The notes under the pieces: generated by a model
Told to the model about the DNA's origin: nothing
The model's database searches: none
The model's input: the letters and a program-made list of their open reading frames with translations, nothing else
Translations under genes and position numbers: made by a program
Shown: positions 54,671-61,988 of the stretch, in pieces
Layout of the letters: every line of letters starts with the position of its first letter
Position numbering within the stretch: the first letter of the stretch is position 1
Source: Pedobacter sp. SYSU D00535
GTDB lineage: Bacteria; Bacteroidota; Bacteroidia; Sphingobacteriales; Sphingobacteriaceae
Reading direction: 5' to 3'
Length of the DNA stretch: 64,000 nt
Assembly: GCF_017355855.1 (NCBI RefSeq)
Contig: NZ_JAFEWD010000003.1
Location: 186,001 to 250,000, forward strand

Positions 54671-56818
54671 TCAAAGACTGGATGAAGTAGCACTGTCCTG
54701 CGATGCCGTATTAGCGATTTGCTTAATGATATCGTCCAGCTCAAGCCCCGATTCCTTGATCAAGCTGATGATCTCCTGCTGAGTTTCCAGCTGTTCGGTG
54801 TTAAGCAGGTCGAGTAGCCCGAGAATGTTGGCAAGTGGTTTCCTGAGCAGGTGCGAATTAGAAAAGGCAATTTTTGCAAGTCGGGATTCTTTTTCTTTCA
54901 GCTTCTGAAGGTTAATAATAGAGCCGGTTAAATGGGTCGGTCTGTTATTCAGATCCCGTACAATGTGTATCCTCCCGTGCACGTGATGGTAGTTGGATTG
55001 GGCATCTAATAGCCGGTATTCCTGTTCCCAAAAATTCTTATTGTTCTCCATGCACTCGTGCACGGTGGTTACCACGCGTTCACGGTCCTCGGGGTGAATT
55101 CGTGCTTCAAACCAATCAAGAGTAGTAGAAATATCGGCAGGGTAGCCGTATTCGGTAAAGAAGTTTTTGTTGAAATGGACATGGTTCGTGGTTAGATCTG
55201 CTTCCCATATTACATCATGGCTGGTTGCCTTGATCAGTTCTGCCTTCTCCAGCGCCCGGCTTAACTCGAGTTCTCTCATCAGTTCCTCGGTCATGTCATC
55301 CAGGTAGATAGCCAGTCCTTCTTCGCTCGGATGCACGTTTACCCTGAACCATTTCTCTAAAGGAACATAGTACTCTTCAAAGGAGCAGGATCTACCTGTG
55401 CGGAGACAAGCAGAATACTCACTGTAGAAGCGGGTTTCCCGGCTTCCCGGAAAAAGATCCCACAATACTTTTCCCAATGTTTCCTGCTTTTTCAGTCCGA
55501 GGAAATCTTCGCACTTTTTATTCCAATAAGTAATCTCCCAGGCTATATTGCAAGTAAAGAAGGCTTCGTTAATCGATTCAACCGTTTGCAGCAATTTCAG
55601 CTCCGTGTTGTGAAGCTTGTTTTCAATATTCCGGAATCCACTCAGGTCTTTTGATGCGGTGACCATCCGGAGCAAACGACCTGACTGGTCATACAGGCAG
55701 AAGGACTGCGCAAACAGTTCTTTGAAGGAACCATCGCTGCACCGCACCCGGCACTCGGCAGACCAGTTATTTTCCCTTTTGAAGATCGCCGATTCGAAGG
55801 TTCGTTTCATGTGATGCCAGTCGTCGGGATGTACCACCGATTCCCACCAGTCCTCCGGATGGCCGATGCTCTCCTTGCTATATCCAAGCACTTTCCCGAG
55901 ATTACTGTTGAAGTCCAAGGTATTCGACATCACGTCCCAATCACTAATGATATCGTTAGTAGCCTTATTAACCAGCTTATATCGCTCATAAAGCTTCAAA
56001 AATTCGAGTTCGTTGTTCTTTTCCTCCGTTTTATCCTGTACCGCTCCAATTATTTTATAGGGCTTGTTGTTCCGTATTTCTACTTTCCCGGCCTGATGCA
56101 GGTACTTTCTTCCAATCGGAGTGTCGTAGTAATGAGAAAAACTGAAGGTCGCGCGGTGCTCAGAAAACCTCTTCACCACATAAAGGTATTTTTCATGATC
56201 CTCCTGCGAAAGGGAACTAAGAAAATCATTCAGGGTGAGCTCCTGTTTTCCATTCAGGCCCAGAAGCTTGTACACTTCAGGGGCGCATACCAGCTCCTCA
56301 TTTTCAAAATAATACTCCCAGCTGGCGATCTTGGCCAGCTTCTGCGTGATCAACAGCTTTTTCCGTTCGCGGGAGAGCGAGAGTACCAGTTTTTTCTGAT
56401 GATCAAACAGGCGCTTTACTTCCTCCTGTTGCCTTTTTATCTCGATGCGGTTTTGAACAATCTCGTATAACGCTTTTACACGTGTCAGAAGCAGGGTGGG
56501 ATCTATAGGCTTAGTAATGTAATCAACTGCACCTACGCCGTAGCCCTGAAGAATATTCTCAGGAGTGGTATAGTTGGCTGATAGGAAGATAATTGCAGAA
56601 TCTTTCGCCTTGCTGTAGCCCGACAGGATTTCTGCCACTTCGAAGCCATCCATTCCTGGCATCTGAACATCCAGCAAAATCAGCGTATAACTGGTTTTTA
56701 AGATCTTTCGTAAAGCTTCTTCCCCAGAAGAAGCGGTATCAACTTTGAACTGGTTATATTCAAGTACACTTTTAAGTGAAAATAGGTTCTCGGGGGTATC
56801 GTCAACAATTAATATCAT
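54671..56818 (-). CDS. Receiver-multi-PAS protein with orphan HisKA-like end
   Basis: 715 residues. A canonical receiver domain is at 1-115 (acidic pocket Asp6/Asp7, phospho-acceptor Asp50 in LLDVQMPGMDG, Lys103 in ITKP). A coiled coil follows (about 115-155), then four PAS/PAC segments (about 160-275, 285-400, 405-515, 520-640; e.g. LVNKATNDIISDWDVMSNTLDF, HPEDWWESVVHPDDW). The C-terminus resembles a HisKA dimerisation helix pair with a possible acceptor His656 (NSHLLRKPLANILGLLDLL). No HATPase_c domain follows. It might act as a phosphorelay hub or scaffold phosphorylated by other kinases in the genome. It is transcribed alone. Confidence 0.85.
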   Translation of the reverse strand: MILIVDDTPENLFSLKSVLEYNQFKVDTASSGEEALRKILKTSYTLILLDVQMPGMDGFEVAEILSGYSKAKDSAIIFLSANYTTPENILQGYGVGAVDYITKPIDPTLLLTRVKALYEIVQNRIEIKRQQEEVKRLFDHQKKLVLSLSRERKKLLITQKLAKIASWEYYFENEELVCAPEVYKLLGLNGKQELTLNDFLSSLSQEDHEKYLYVVKRFSEHRATFSFSHYYDTPIGRKYLHQAGKVEIRNNKPYKIIGAVQDKTEEKNNELEFLKLYERYKLVNKATNDIISDWDVMSNTLDFNSNLGKVLGYSKESIGHPEDWWESVVHPDDWHHMKRTFESAIFKRENNWSAECRVRCSDGSFKELFAQSFCLYDQSGRLLRMVTASKDLSGFRNIENKLHNTELKLLQTVESINEAFFTCNIAWEITYWNKKCEDFLGLKKQETLGKVLWDLFPGSRETRFYSEYSACLRTGRSCSFEEYYVPLEKWFRVNVHPSEEGLAIYLDDMTEELMRELELSRALEKAELIKATSHDVIWEADLTTNHVHFNKNFFTEYGYPADISTTLDWFEARIHPEDRERVVTTVHECMENNKNFWEQEYRLLDAQSNYHHVHGRIHIVRDLNNRPTHLTGSIINLQKLKEKESRLAKIAFSNSHLLRKPLANILGLLDLLNTEQLETQQEIISLIKESGLELDDIIKQIANTASQDSATSSSL

Positions 56819-56963
56819 AGCAGGTGTTGATTAGTTCCGAGAGCGAAATCGATCATCTAAATTAGAAGAATTAGGATATAGCCGGTGATTGTAACAAAAT
56901 TGTGATCCGATAATAAGGTGGTAGTGCTATACACAGCTCGGTGAAGCGAAGCACCCTGGCACT

Positions 56964-57044
56964 GTTAGCTGTTGTGGCTTTACAGGTCCGCGATAGTTTG
57001 CTAAGGCAGCACGTAAAGTTAGCGCCGCCACTGGCCCCGCTAAC
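56964..57044. repeat. GC-rich, self-complementary segment, possible structured element
   Basis: GTTAGCG (57018-57024) pairs with CGCTAAC (57038-57044), with an inner GCC/GGC stem across a symmetric CC/CC internal loop. CTTTAC (56978-56983) can pair with GTAAAG (57013-57018), and a second GTTAGC (56964-56969) competes for the same partners. It lies upstream of the promoter at 57097, so it is not part of that leader. An independent small RNA or a DNA-level feature are both possible. Confidence 0.35.
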
Positions 57045-57096
57045 GACATCTCACCTGAATCCCATCTAAAAGAAAGTTAGTTGCCTGAGAAAATAT

Positions 57097-57127
57097 TTTG
57101 CAAACCAGAAAAGCAAATCTATATTTG
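57097..57127 (+). promoter_or_regulatory. Consensus Bacteroidota promoter
   Basis: TTTG (57097-57100), exactly 19 bases, TATATTTG (57120-57127): a full match to TTTG-N19-TANNTTTG. The predicted transcript start is about 57131-57134, giving a leader of about 170 bases before the receptor ATG. The palindrome TCTATAGA (57137-57144), within CAAATCTATAGAGT, would lie right at or after +1, a natural place for an operator. Confidence 0.75.
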
Positions 57128-57167
57128 TCTACCAAATCTATAGAGTATATAATAAAAGTAGCTTATA

Positions 57168-57245
57168 ATGGAGAAGTCAATTACTAACATCACCTGTCTT
57201 ACTTATCGTTCAGTCTGTTGTTCGCTGTGTCCTTGTCGGGACTAG
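57168..57245 (+). CDS. Short Cys-rich leader peptide ORF
   Basis: ATG 57168 to TAG 57243-57245, 25 codons. The peptide holds five Cys, four of them in the last nine residues (SVCCSLCPCRD), all encoded by TGT. It starts about 35 bases after the predicted transcript start and ends 61 bases before the TonB receptor ATG. Clustered Cys codons in a 5' leader recall cysteine-responsive leader peptides described for mycobacterial sulfur genes. Here the mechanism would be ribosome pausing when charged Cys-tRNA is scarce. Role inferred from position and composition. Confidence 0.55.
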   Translation: MEKSITNITCLTYRSVCCSLCPCRD

Positions 57246-57306
57246 TGCTCAATGATTCCTTTTAAATTTTTTTCGATCACCCAATCACTTAACAAAAATT
57301 CAAGTA

Positions 57307-59880
57307 ATGAAACGTTTTTCATATGCATTAAAACTGTTACTCCTTATTTCCTTTCTCGGTTATTTTAGTCCCGCAATTGCTCAGCACCTGGTTGTTGGAA
57401 ATGTAAAAGACAACCGCGGACCGCTCGCCGGCGCCAACGTTCAGGTAAGAGGAACCACTATTTCTACCACTACTGACACTGCCGGTAATTTCAAACTAAC
57501 CGTCAATACCGAAACTCCCTTCTACCTGCGGGTAAGTTTTGTTAGTTACAAGCCACAGGACTTCCAGGTGCTTAGGTTTCAAGACGAACCCTTTCAGATA
57601 ACTCTTTTGCAGGACGACCTGTTGGAGGAGGTAGTGGTAACATCCAGACGCCGTTCGGAAGTACTTCAAAACGTGCCTATTCCCATATCGGTAGTGGGTG
57701 GCTCACAGATCGATCAGGCGGGAGCCTTTAATGCCAACCGTGTGAAAGAAATAATCCCTACCGTGCAGCTGTATTCTTCCAATCCACGTAACACGACGCT
57801 GAACATCCGGGGCTTAGGGTCCACTTTCGGACTAACCAATGATGGTATTGATCCGGGCGTAGGATTTTACGTAGATGGCGTCTACTACGCCCGTCCTGCA
57901 GCGGCTACGCTCGACTTTATCGATGTGGAGCGTATCGAAGTGCTTCGTGGTCCGCAGGGAACGCTGTTTGGAAAGAACACCAGCTCCGGCGCATTTAACA
58001 TTGTGACCCGCAAAGCAAGTTTTTCCCCTGCTGCAAGTTTTGAGACCAGCTTTGGTAATTACGGTTATGTGCAGGCGAAAGCATCTGTGACAGGACCGCT
58101 GGGCAGGTATTTTGCCGGTCGTTTATCTTTCTCGGGAACACAGCGCGACGGTCTGATCGAGAACGTGCGCACATTGAAAAACATCAACGACATCAATAAC
58201 CTGGGTTTCCGCGCTCAGTTGCTTTTCCGTCCTACAGACCATCTATCAATTACCCTTGCGGGGGATAATTCCCGCCAGCGTCCCGACGGCTATGCACAGG
58301 TAGTTGCAGGAGTAGCACCCACACTCCGTCCTCAATACCGCCAGTTTAATTCGATCATTGCGGATCTTGGATATTCACTTCCAAGTACCAATCCTTTCGA
58401 TCGTAAAGTAGACCACGATACGCCATGGAATTCCGGAAATGACCTGGGAGGAGTATCGCTGAATGCAGATATCAAAATTGGTCCCGGCACGCTGACATCT
58501 ACCTCTGCATGGCGTTATTGGAAATGGGATCCCTCTAACGACCGGGATTTTACGGGTCTGCAGTCGCTGGCTAAATCGAACAACTACTCCAGGCACCATA
58601 ACTGGTCGCAGGAAATTCGGTATGCGGGAGAGTTTAGTTCGAAGTTAAGTGGGGTGGTAGGCCTGTTCTACATCGATCAGGAAGTACAAACCGATCCGGT
58701 AGCAATCGAAGAATCAGGATCTGCTACCTGGCGTTTCTCGCAAAGTACCACTAGTGATCTGTGGAAAACCCCCGGCCTTTTCGAAGGTTACGGAATCAGG
58801 AACCGCTTTTCCATCAAATCTCTCAGCGCTGCAGTCTTTGCTAACGTCGATTGGGAAGCTACTCCAGGTTTTCACATTCAGCCAGGTATCCGTTTTAATT
58901 ACGATAGAAAGGACGTAGTTTACAACAGAACTACCTACGGAGGTTTGCAAACAAATGATCCCGCCTTGCTTGCGCTGAAAAACCTTATTTATACCAACCA
59001 GGCCTATGAGGCCGATGCAGATGAGGACAACTTTACCTATCAGTTGACGCTGGCTTACAAACCGAATCAGCGCCTGAATGCTTTTGCAACCTACTCGACC
59101 AGCTTCAAACCTATCGGGGTGAATGTTTCTGGTTTGCCAACCATTAACGGAGCAGTGGCCACAGATCTGGCTGTAATTAAACCGGAGGATACAAAGCATT
59201 ATGAAGTAGGTGTGAAAACAAATCCTACAGATTATCTGACGTTCAACGTAACACTTCATAATTCAGATATTGACGACTACCAGACTAACGTGCAGTCGCC
59301 GGAGATCGGCGTAAACCGTGGCTACCTCGCTAATGCCGAGAAGGTCAATGTAAAAGGAATTGAGATTGATGCCAACCTGAGGGCGGGCCGTCATTTCTCT
59401 TTCTTCGGAGCTGGTGCCTATACCGATGGGAAGTACGTACGCTTTACCAATGCGCCGCTTCCGCTGGAAGAAACAGGACTGACCGTGGATGGAAAGCAAG
59501 TAGCATTTAAGGACATTTCAGGAAGCCGCCTGCCGGGTATTTCTAAATGGGCCGGATCATTAGGAGGTGAGTTCACTACTCCGGCGAAGCTTTTCGAACG
59601 CGAGTCTAAATTCTTTACCGCTCTTGATGCTTCTTACCGCTCTGAATTTTCTTCCAGTCCATCACCTTCAGCCTACTTGAATATCGATGCTTATTCTCTT
59701 GTCAATGCAAGAATTGGCTTTAGATCAACTACCGGCTTGTCTGCCTATCTATGGGCCCGCAACCTGCTCGATAAAAACTACTTTGAGCAATTGCTGCCGG
59801 CAGGCGGTAATGCAGGCCATTATGCGGGAGTACTTGGGGATCCGCGTACCCTCGGTCTGACTTTAAGATACGTTTTATAA
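57307..59880 (+). CDS. TonB-dependent receptor behind a Cys-rich leader
   Basis: 857 residues. Signal peptide about 1-25 (ending AIAQ), a short carboxypeptidase-like domain (about 28-105), then LLEEVVVTSRRRSEVLQNVPIPISVVGG, the start of a classical TonB plug (NTTLNIRGLGSTFGLTNDGIDPGVGFYVDGVYYAR; VLRGPQGTLFGKNTSSGAFNIVT). The barrel ends LGLTLRYVL. The PQGTLFGKNT type is common in receptors for small hydrophobic or siderophore-like ligands, unlike SusC proteins. No SusD partner is present. If the leader senses cysteine, the cargo may be a sulfur compound; that is inference. It has its own terminator. Confidence 0.9.
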   Translation: MKRFSYALKLLLLISFLGYFSPAIAQHLVVGNVKDNRGPLAGANVQVRGTTISTTTDTAGNFKLTVNTETPFYLRVSFVSYKPQDFQVLRFQDEPFQITLLQDDLLEEVVVTSRRRSEVLQNVPIPISVVGGSQIDQAGAFNANRVKEIIPTVQLYSSNPRNTTLNIRGLGSTFGLTNDGIDPGVGFYVDGVYYARPAAATLDFIDVERIEVLRGPQGTLFGKNTSSGAFNIVTRKASFSPAASFETSFGNYGYVQAKASVTGPLGRYFAGRLSFSGTQRDGLIENVRTLKNINDINNLGFRAQLLFRPTDHLSITLAGDNSRQRPDGYAQVVAGVAPTLRPQYRQFNSIIADLGYSLPSTNPFDRKVDHDTPWNSGNDLGGVSLNADIKIGPGTLTSTSAWRYWKWDPSNDRDFTGLQSLAKSNNYSRHHNWSQEIRYAGEFSSKLSGVVGLFYIDQEVQTDPVAIEESGSATWRFSQSTTSDLWKTPGLFEGYGIRNRFSIKSLSAAVFANVDWEATPGFHIQPGIRFNYDRKDVVYNRTTYGGLQTNDPALLALKNLIYTNQAYEADADEDNFTYQLTLAYKPNQRLNAFATYSTSFKPIGVNVSGLPTINGAVATDLAVIKPEDTKHYEVGVKTNPTDYLTFNVTLHNSDIDDYQTNVQSPEIGVNRGYLANAEKVNVKGIEIDANLRAGRHFSFFGAGAYTDGKYVRFTNAPLPLEETGLTVDGKQVAFKDISGSRLPGISKWAGSLGGEFTTPAKLFERESKFFTALDASYRSEFSSSPSPSAYLNIDAYSLVNARIGFRSTTGLSAYLWARNLLDKNYFEQLLPAGGNAGHYAGVLGDPRTLGLTLRYVL

Positions 59881-59911
59881 TTCCAACCTCCACGTTCGTG
59901 GATGCCTTTTC

Positions 59912-59947
59912 AGAGCCGACGCAGATGGTGTGTCGGCTCTGTTCTTT
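59912..59947 (+). terminator. Terminator after the TonB receptor
   Basis: AGAGCCGAC (59912-59920) pairs perfectly with GTCGGCTCT (59932-59940), followed by GTTCTTT. It lies 31 bases after the stop. Confidence 0.75.
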
Positions 59948-59969
59948 GCTGTGTACCTCTCCCTCGATT

Positions 59970-60530
59970 CTATTTCAACCGCTCCCGAATCTCCTTCAAC
60001 TTCTTTATTTCCACCACGTAGGTAGTACAAACATCGTTGTTAAAGCTCATAGTACCTCTTTTTACCCGGCCGGTAGCGCTCCACCAGGGATAGGAAAATA
60101 GTGACAAGATGGGATTTTTGGCCAAATTACCCAGGCAGAGGATGTTGCGCTTGAGCGATAGCCGAAAATTCGGTTTAGTCCCCAGGTCATTAATGACACA
60201 AAGCCCTAACAACCATTTGCCCGGGGTAGTCCCGAAGTAGTATTCCATAACCGACCCATAAATTATTACCATGGAAACAGAGATGGCAACAGCCACTACC
60301 TCCAGACCGAAAATATCGATAGATAAGCCAACTCGTACAAGGTAGCCATAAACAGGTATAAGAAAGGGGAGAAGATCAATCAACTTAGCCCAAAACCGTA
60401 GCACATCATTCTCTACGTTCGGTTTATACCTTTCCGTGTAATCCAGGTATTCATAGTATAGCAGGCCGTCTGCTCCACGGTATGGACGACCTACCCTACG
60501 GGTGATAGCGATTTCAGATATTCTTTTCAA
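59970..60530 (-). CDS. RDD-family membrane protein
   Basis: 186 residues. The RDD pattern is visible: RFWAKLIDLLPFLIPVYGYLV (first membrane segment with the Arg and Asp), a second segment near 75-92 and YYFGTTPGKWLLGLCVINDLG. The basic C-terminal half ends in a Lys/Glu-rich tail. The frame has no ATG before the RDD region and an in-frame TAA lies five codons upstream, so the start is TTG 60530. The function of RDD proteins is largely unknown (some are Na+/H+ antiporters). Confidence 0.75.
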   Translation of the reverse strand: MKRISEIAITRRVGRPYRGADGLLYYEYLDYTERYKPNVENDVLRFWAKLIDLLPFLIPVYGYLVRVGLSIDIFGLEVVAVAISVSMVIIYGSVMEYYFGTTPGKWLLGLCVINDLGTKPNFRLSLKRNILCLGNLAKNPILSLFSYPWWSATGRVKRGTMSFNNDVCTTYVVEIKKLKEIRERLK

Positions 60531-60815
60531 TTGTGATTGGGTTTAAGTAAAGATAGGAACAGCGAGCTAAAAATCGAATAGTGATAAACATGAGATTCGT
60601 AAGCAATTTCAGCCGTCACAGAAAATGTATCGATCCAGCATCGGAAGCAGGTGGAAGAAGACAGCTTGACTATCGCGAAGCAGGTAGTTCCCCCTTTATA
60701 TGACCTACTCACGCTCTGAATCCGAAAGGGATTGCCTGCAGTGGCAGATGCCATTGAAGATGTGGAAAAGTAGAGAATACCAGGGTTAACGTAAAAATAA
60801 ACACCTTCCGGCCAT
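60531..60815. other. Intergenic region without recognised features
   Basis: 285 bases between the RDD gene and the DUF6688-like gene, both on the minus strand. I see no open frame of recognisable type and no clear terminator or promoter box. Confidence 0.4.
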
Positions 60816-61865
60816 TCAGCGATTCCCTAAATACTGCCGGCCAATCCTGTTCTCGGGCTTTCGGTCGAAAGTGTAAAGCGTCAGCAAAAAGAAGCATTCG
60901 AGGGGTTTCATCAGGATATAAATAATGTTCGATACCCATTTGTGATTGAAAATCCCGTAATACTGGTGAATTAAACTCCCGATTTTGTTGTACTGTCTTC
61001 TGATCTGCCCATGGATGAATGGAACTTTTTCCGCAAGGAGCTCCTCGAAGGCATTGGAAACTAGTAGCTGCCTGTTGCAAAGAATGGCCACTCCTCCTCT
61101 CATACCCGGTCTGAGCGGTTTTACGAGCTCGGGATGTCCCTTTGCCGCCACTGAACAGAGAAAATGCCCTTGTGGGCAAACTACTTCTTTACATTCGTAG
61201 TCCAGTTGAGAAAAACCATGTTTATAAGTATCTGTAAAAGCGCGAATCATGGAGTCGGGACGCTGTCCGAATAACAATAAAATCGTCGATAGCACAACGA
61301 TCAGCGGGAGGCACAGCAGCAGTAATATCGGATATTTTACAAATGCGGGTAAACGCAGCACGGAGGCGGAAAAGCCCTGCCTGTAATTTTCATCAAGACC
61401 AGCCTCTTCCATAAAAAGCCGTTGATTTTGAACAAGCGCATAAATGAAATGTACGATCACCGGTAGGTGAAACAGATGTAGCAATTCATCCGAATGATGG
61501 ATCATCATCAGGATATTGAGGCCGATCCCGATAAGCAGCAGACAGTTTACCGCAACTTCTAAAAGGGGTGGCGCCAGCAAGCTTCTCCAGCGGGAGTAAA
61601 GGAAGGCAGCCCAGCATAAAACAATCAAGCTCAGCATGCTGAGCCGATGCTCAGGGGAAAAAAAGGCAGAGTCGCTACAGCAATCATTTTTAGTCTCATC
61701 ACCAACCGTCAGAAATAGCAGGGGAAGCAGCACCACGTTCCACAGCTCTACCGCATTGAACAACTGCCGCGAGAGGACTTGCTCACCGGAAATAGTAAAG
61801 TAGAGAAATTCGACTAAAAGCAAGATGGCTGGAATGGCAATTAAGAGAAGTACAATGATAAACAT
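60816..61865 (-). CDS. DUF6688-like membrane protein
   Basis: 349 residues. Membrane segments lie at about 1-26, 40-55, 75-92, 104-120, 125-145 and 177-200. The C-terminal half is conserved-looking: YECKEVVCPQGHFLCSVAAKGHPELVKPLRPGMRGG, ILCNRQLLVSNAFEELL, then NKIGSLIHQYYG and VSNIIYILMKPLECFFLLTLYTFD. I associate these blocks with DUF6688; function is unknown. The three Cys residues in and around the CPQGH segment could bind metal. A full TATATTTG -7 box lies on the minus strand at 61895-61888, 22 bases upstream of the ATG. Confidence 0.7.
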   Translation of the reverse strand: MFIIVLLLIAIPAILLLVEFLYFTISGEQVLSRQLFNAVELWNVVLLPLLFLTVGDETKNDCCSDSAFFSPEHRLSMLSLIVLCWAAFLYSRWRSLLAPPLLEVAVNCLLLIGIGLNILMMIHHSDELLHLFHLPVIVHFIYALVQNQRLFMEEAGLDENYRQGFSASVLRLPAFVKYPILLLLCLPLIVVLSTILLLFGQRPDSMIRAFTDTYKHGFSQLDYECKEVVCPQGHFLCSVAAKGHPELVKPLRPGMRGGVAILCNRQLLVSNAFEELLAEKVPFIHGQIRRQYNKIGSLIHQYYGIFNHKWVSNIIYILMKPLECFFLLTLYTFDRKPENRIGRQYLGNR

Positions 61866-61887
61866 GATAAGGCGGTTTTCCTTAGCC

Positions 61888-61895
61888 CAAATATA
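61888..61895 (-). promoter_or_regulatory. -7 box (TATATTTG) before DUF6688-like gene
   Basis: A full match to TANNTTTG on the minus strand, 22 bases upstream of the ATG at 61865. No TTTG is found at the expected distance upstream, so this is half a promoter only. Confidence 0.3.
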
Positions 61896-61988
61896 GGGTA
61901 TTTAAGGAGTGAGAATTAATGATGATTTTTCTCCCTAATCTGTTAGATCAATCTATATCTGGTTGCCCCTTTTATTTACCCTCAATTC

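Larger units (their letters stand above)
56819..57306 (+). promoter_or_regulatory. Upstream/leader region of the TonB receptor gene at 57307
   Basis: 488 bases. The first part (about 56930-57050) is GC-rich and self-complementary (see separate entry). A promoter lies at 57097-57127, a palindrome at 57137-57144 and a Cys-rich short ORF at 57168-57245. The remaining 61 bases before the receptor ATG are AT-rich with a T run (about 57266-57273); no clear attenuator stem precedes it. Confidence 0.55.

Noticed and set aside
56940-57045. Resemblance to a cobalamin riboswitch (GGTGAA...ACTGT...GCCACTG).
   Set aside because: The B12-box end (GGAGACCTGCC-like) is missing, spacing is wrong, and the segment lies upstream of the consensus promoter, so it would not be in the receptor mRNA.
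60709-61179. 156-codon minus-strand frame overlapping the DUF6688-like gene.
   Set aside because: It is an out-of-frame shadow of the membrane-protein gene, with the low-hydrophobicity, Arg/Gln/Pro-rich composition typical of shadows.
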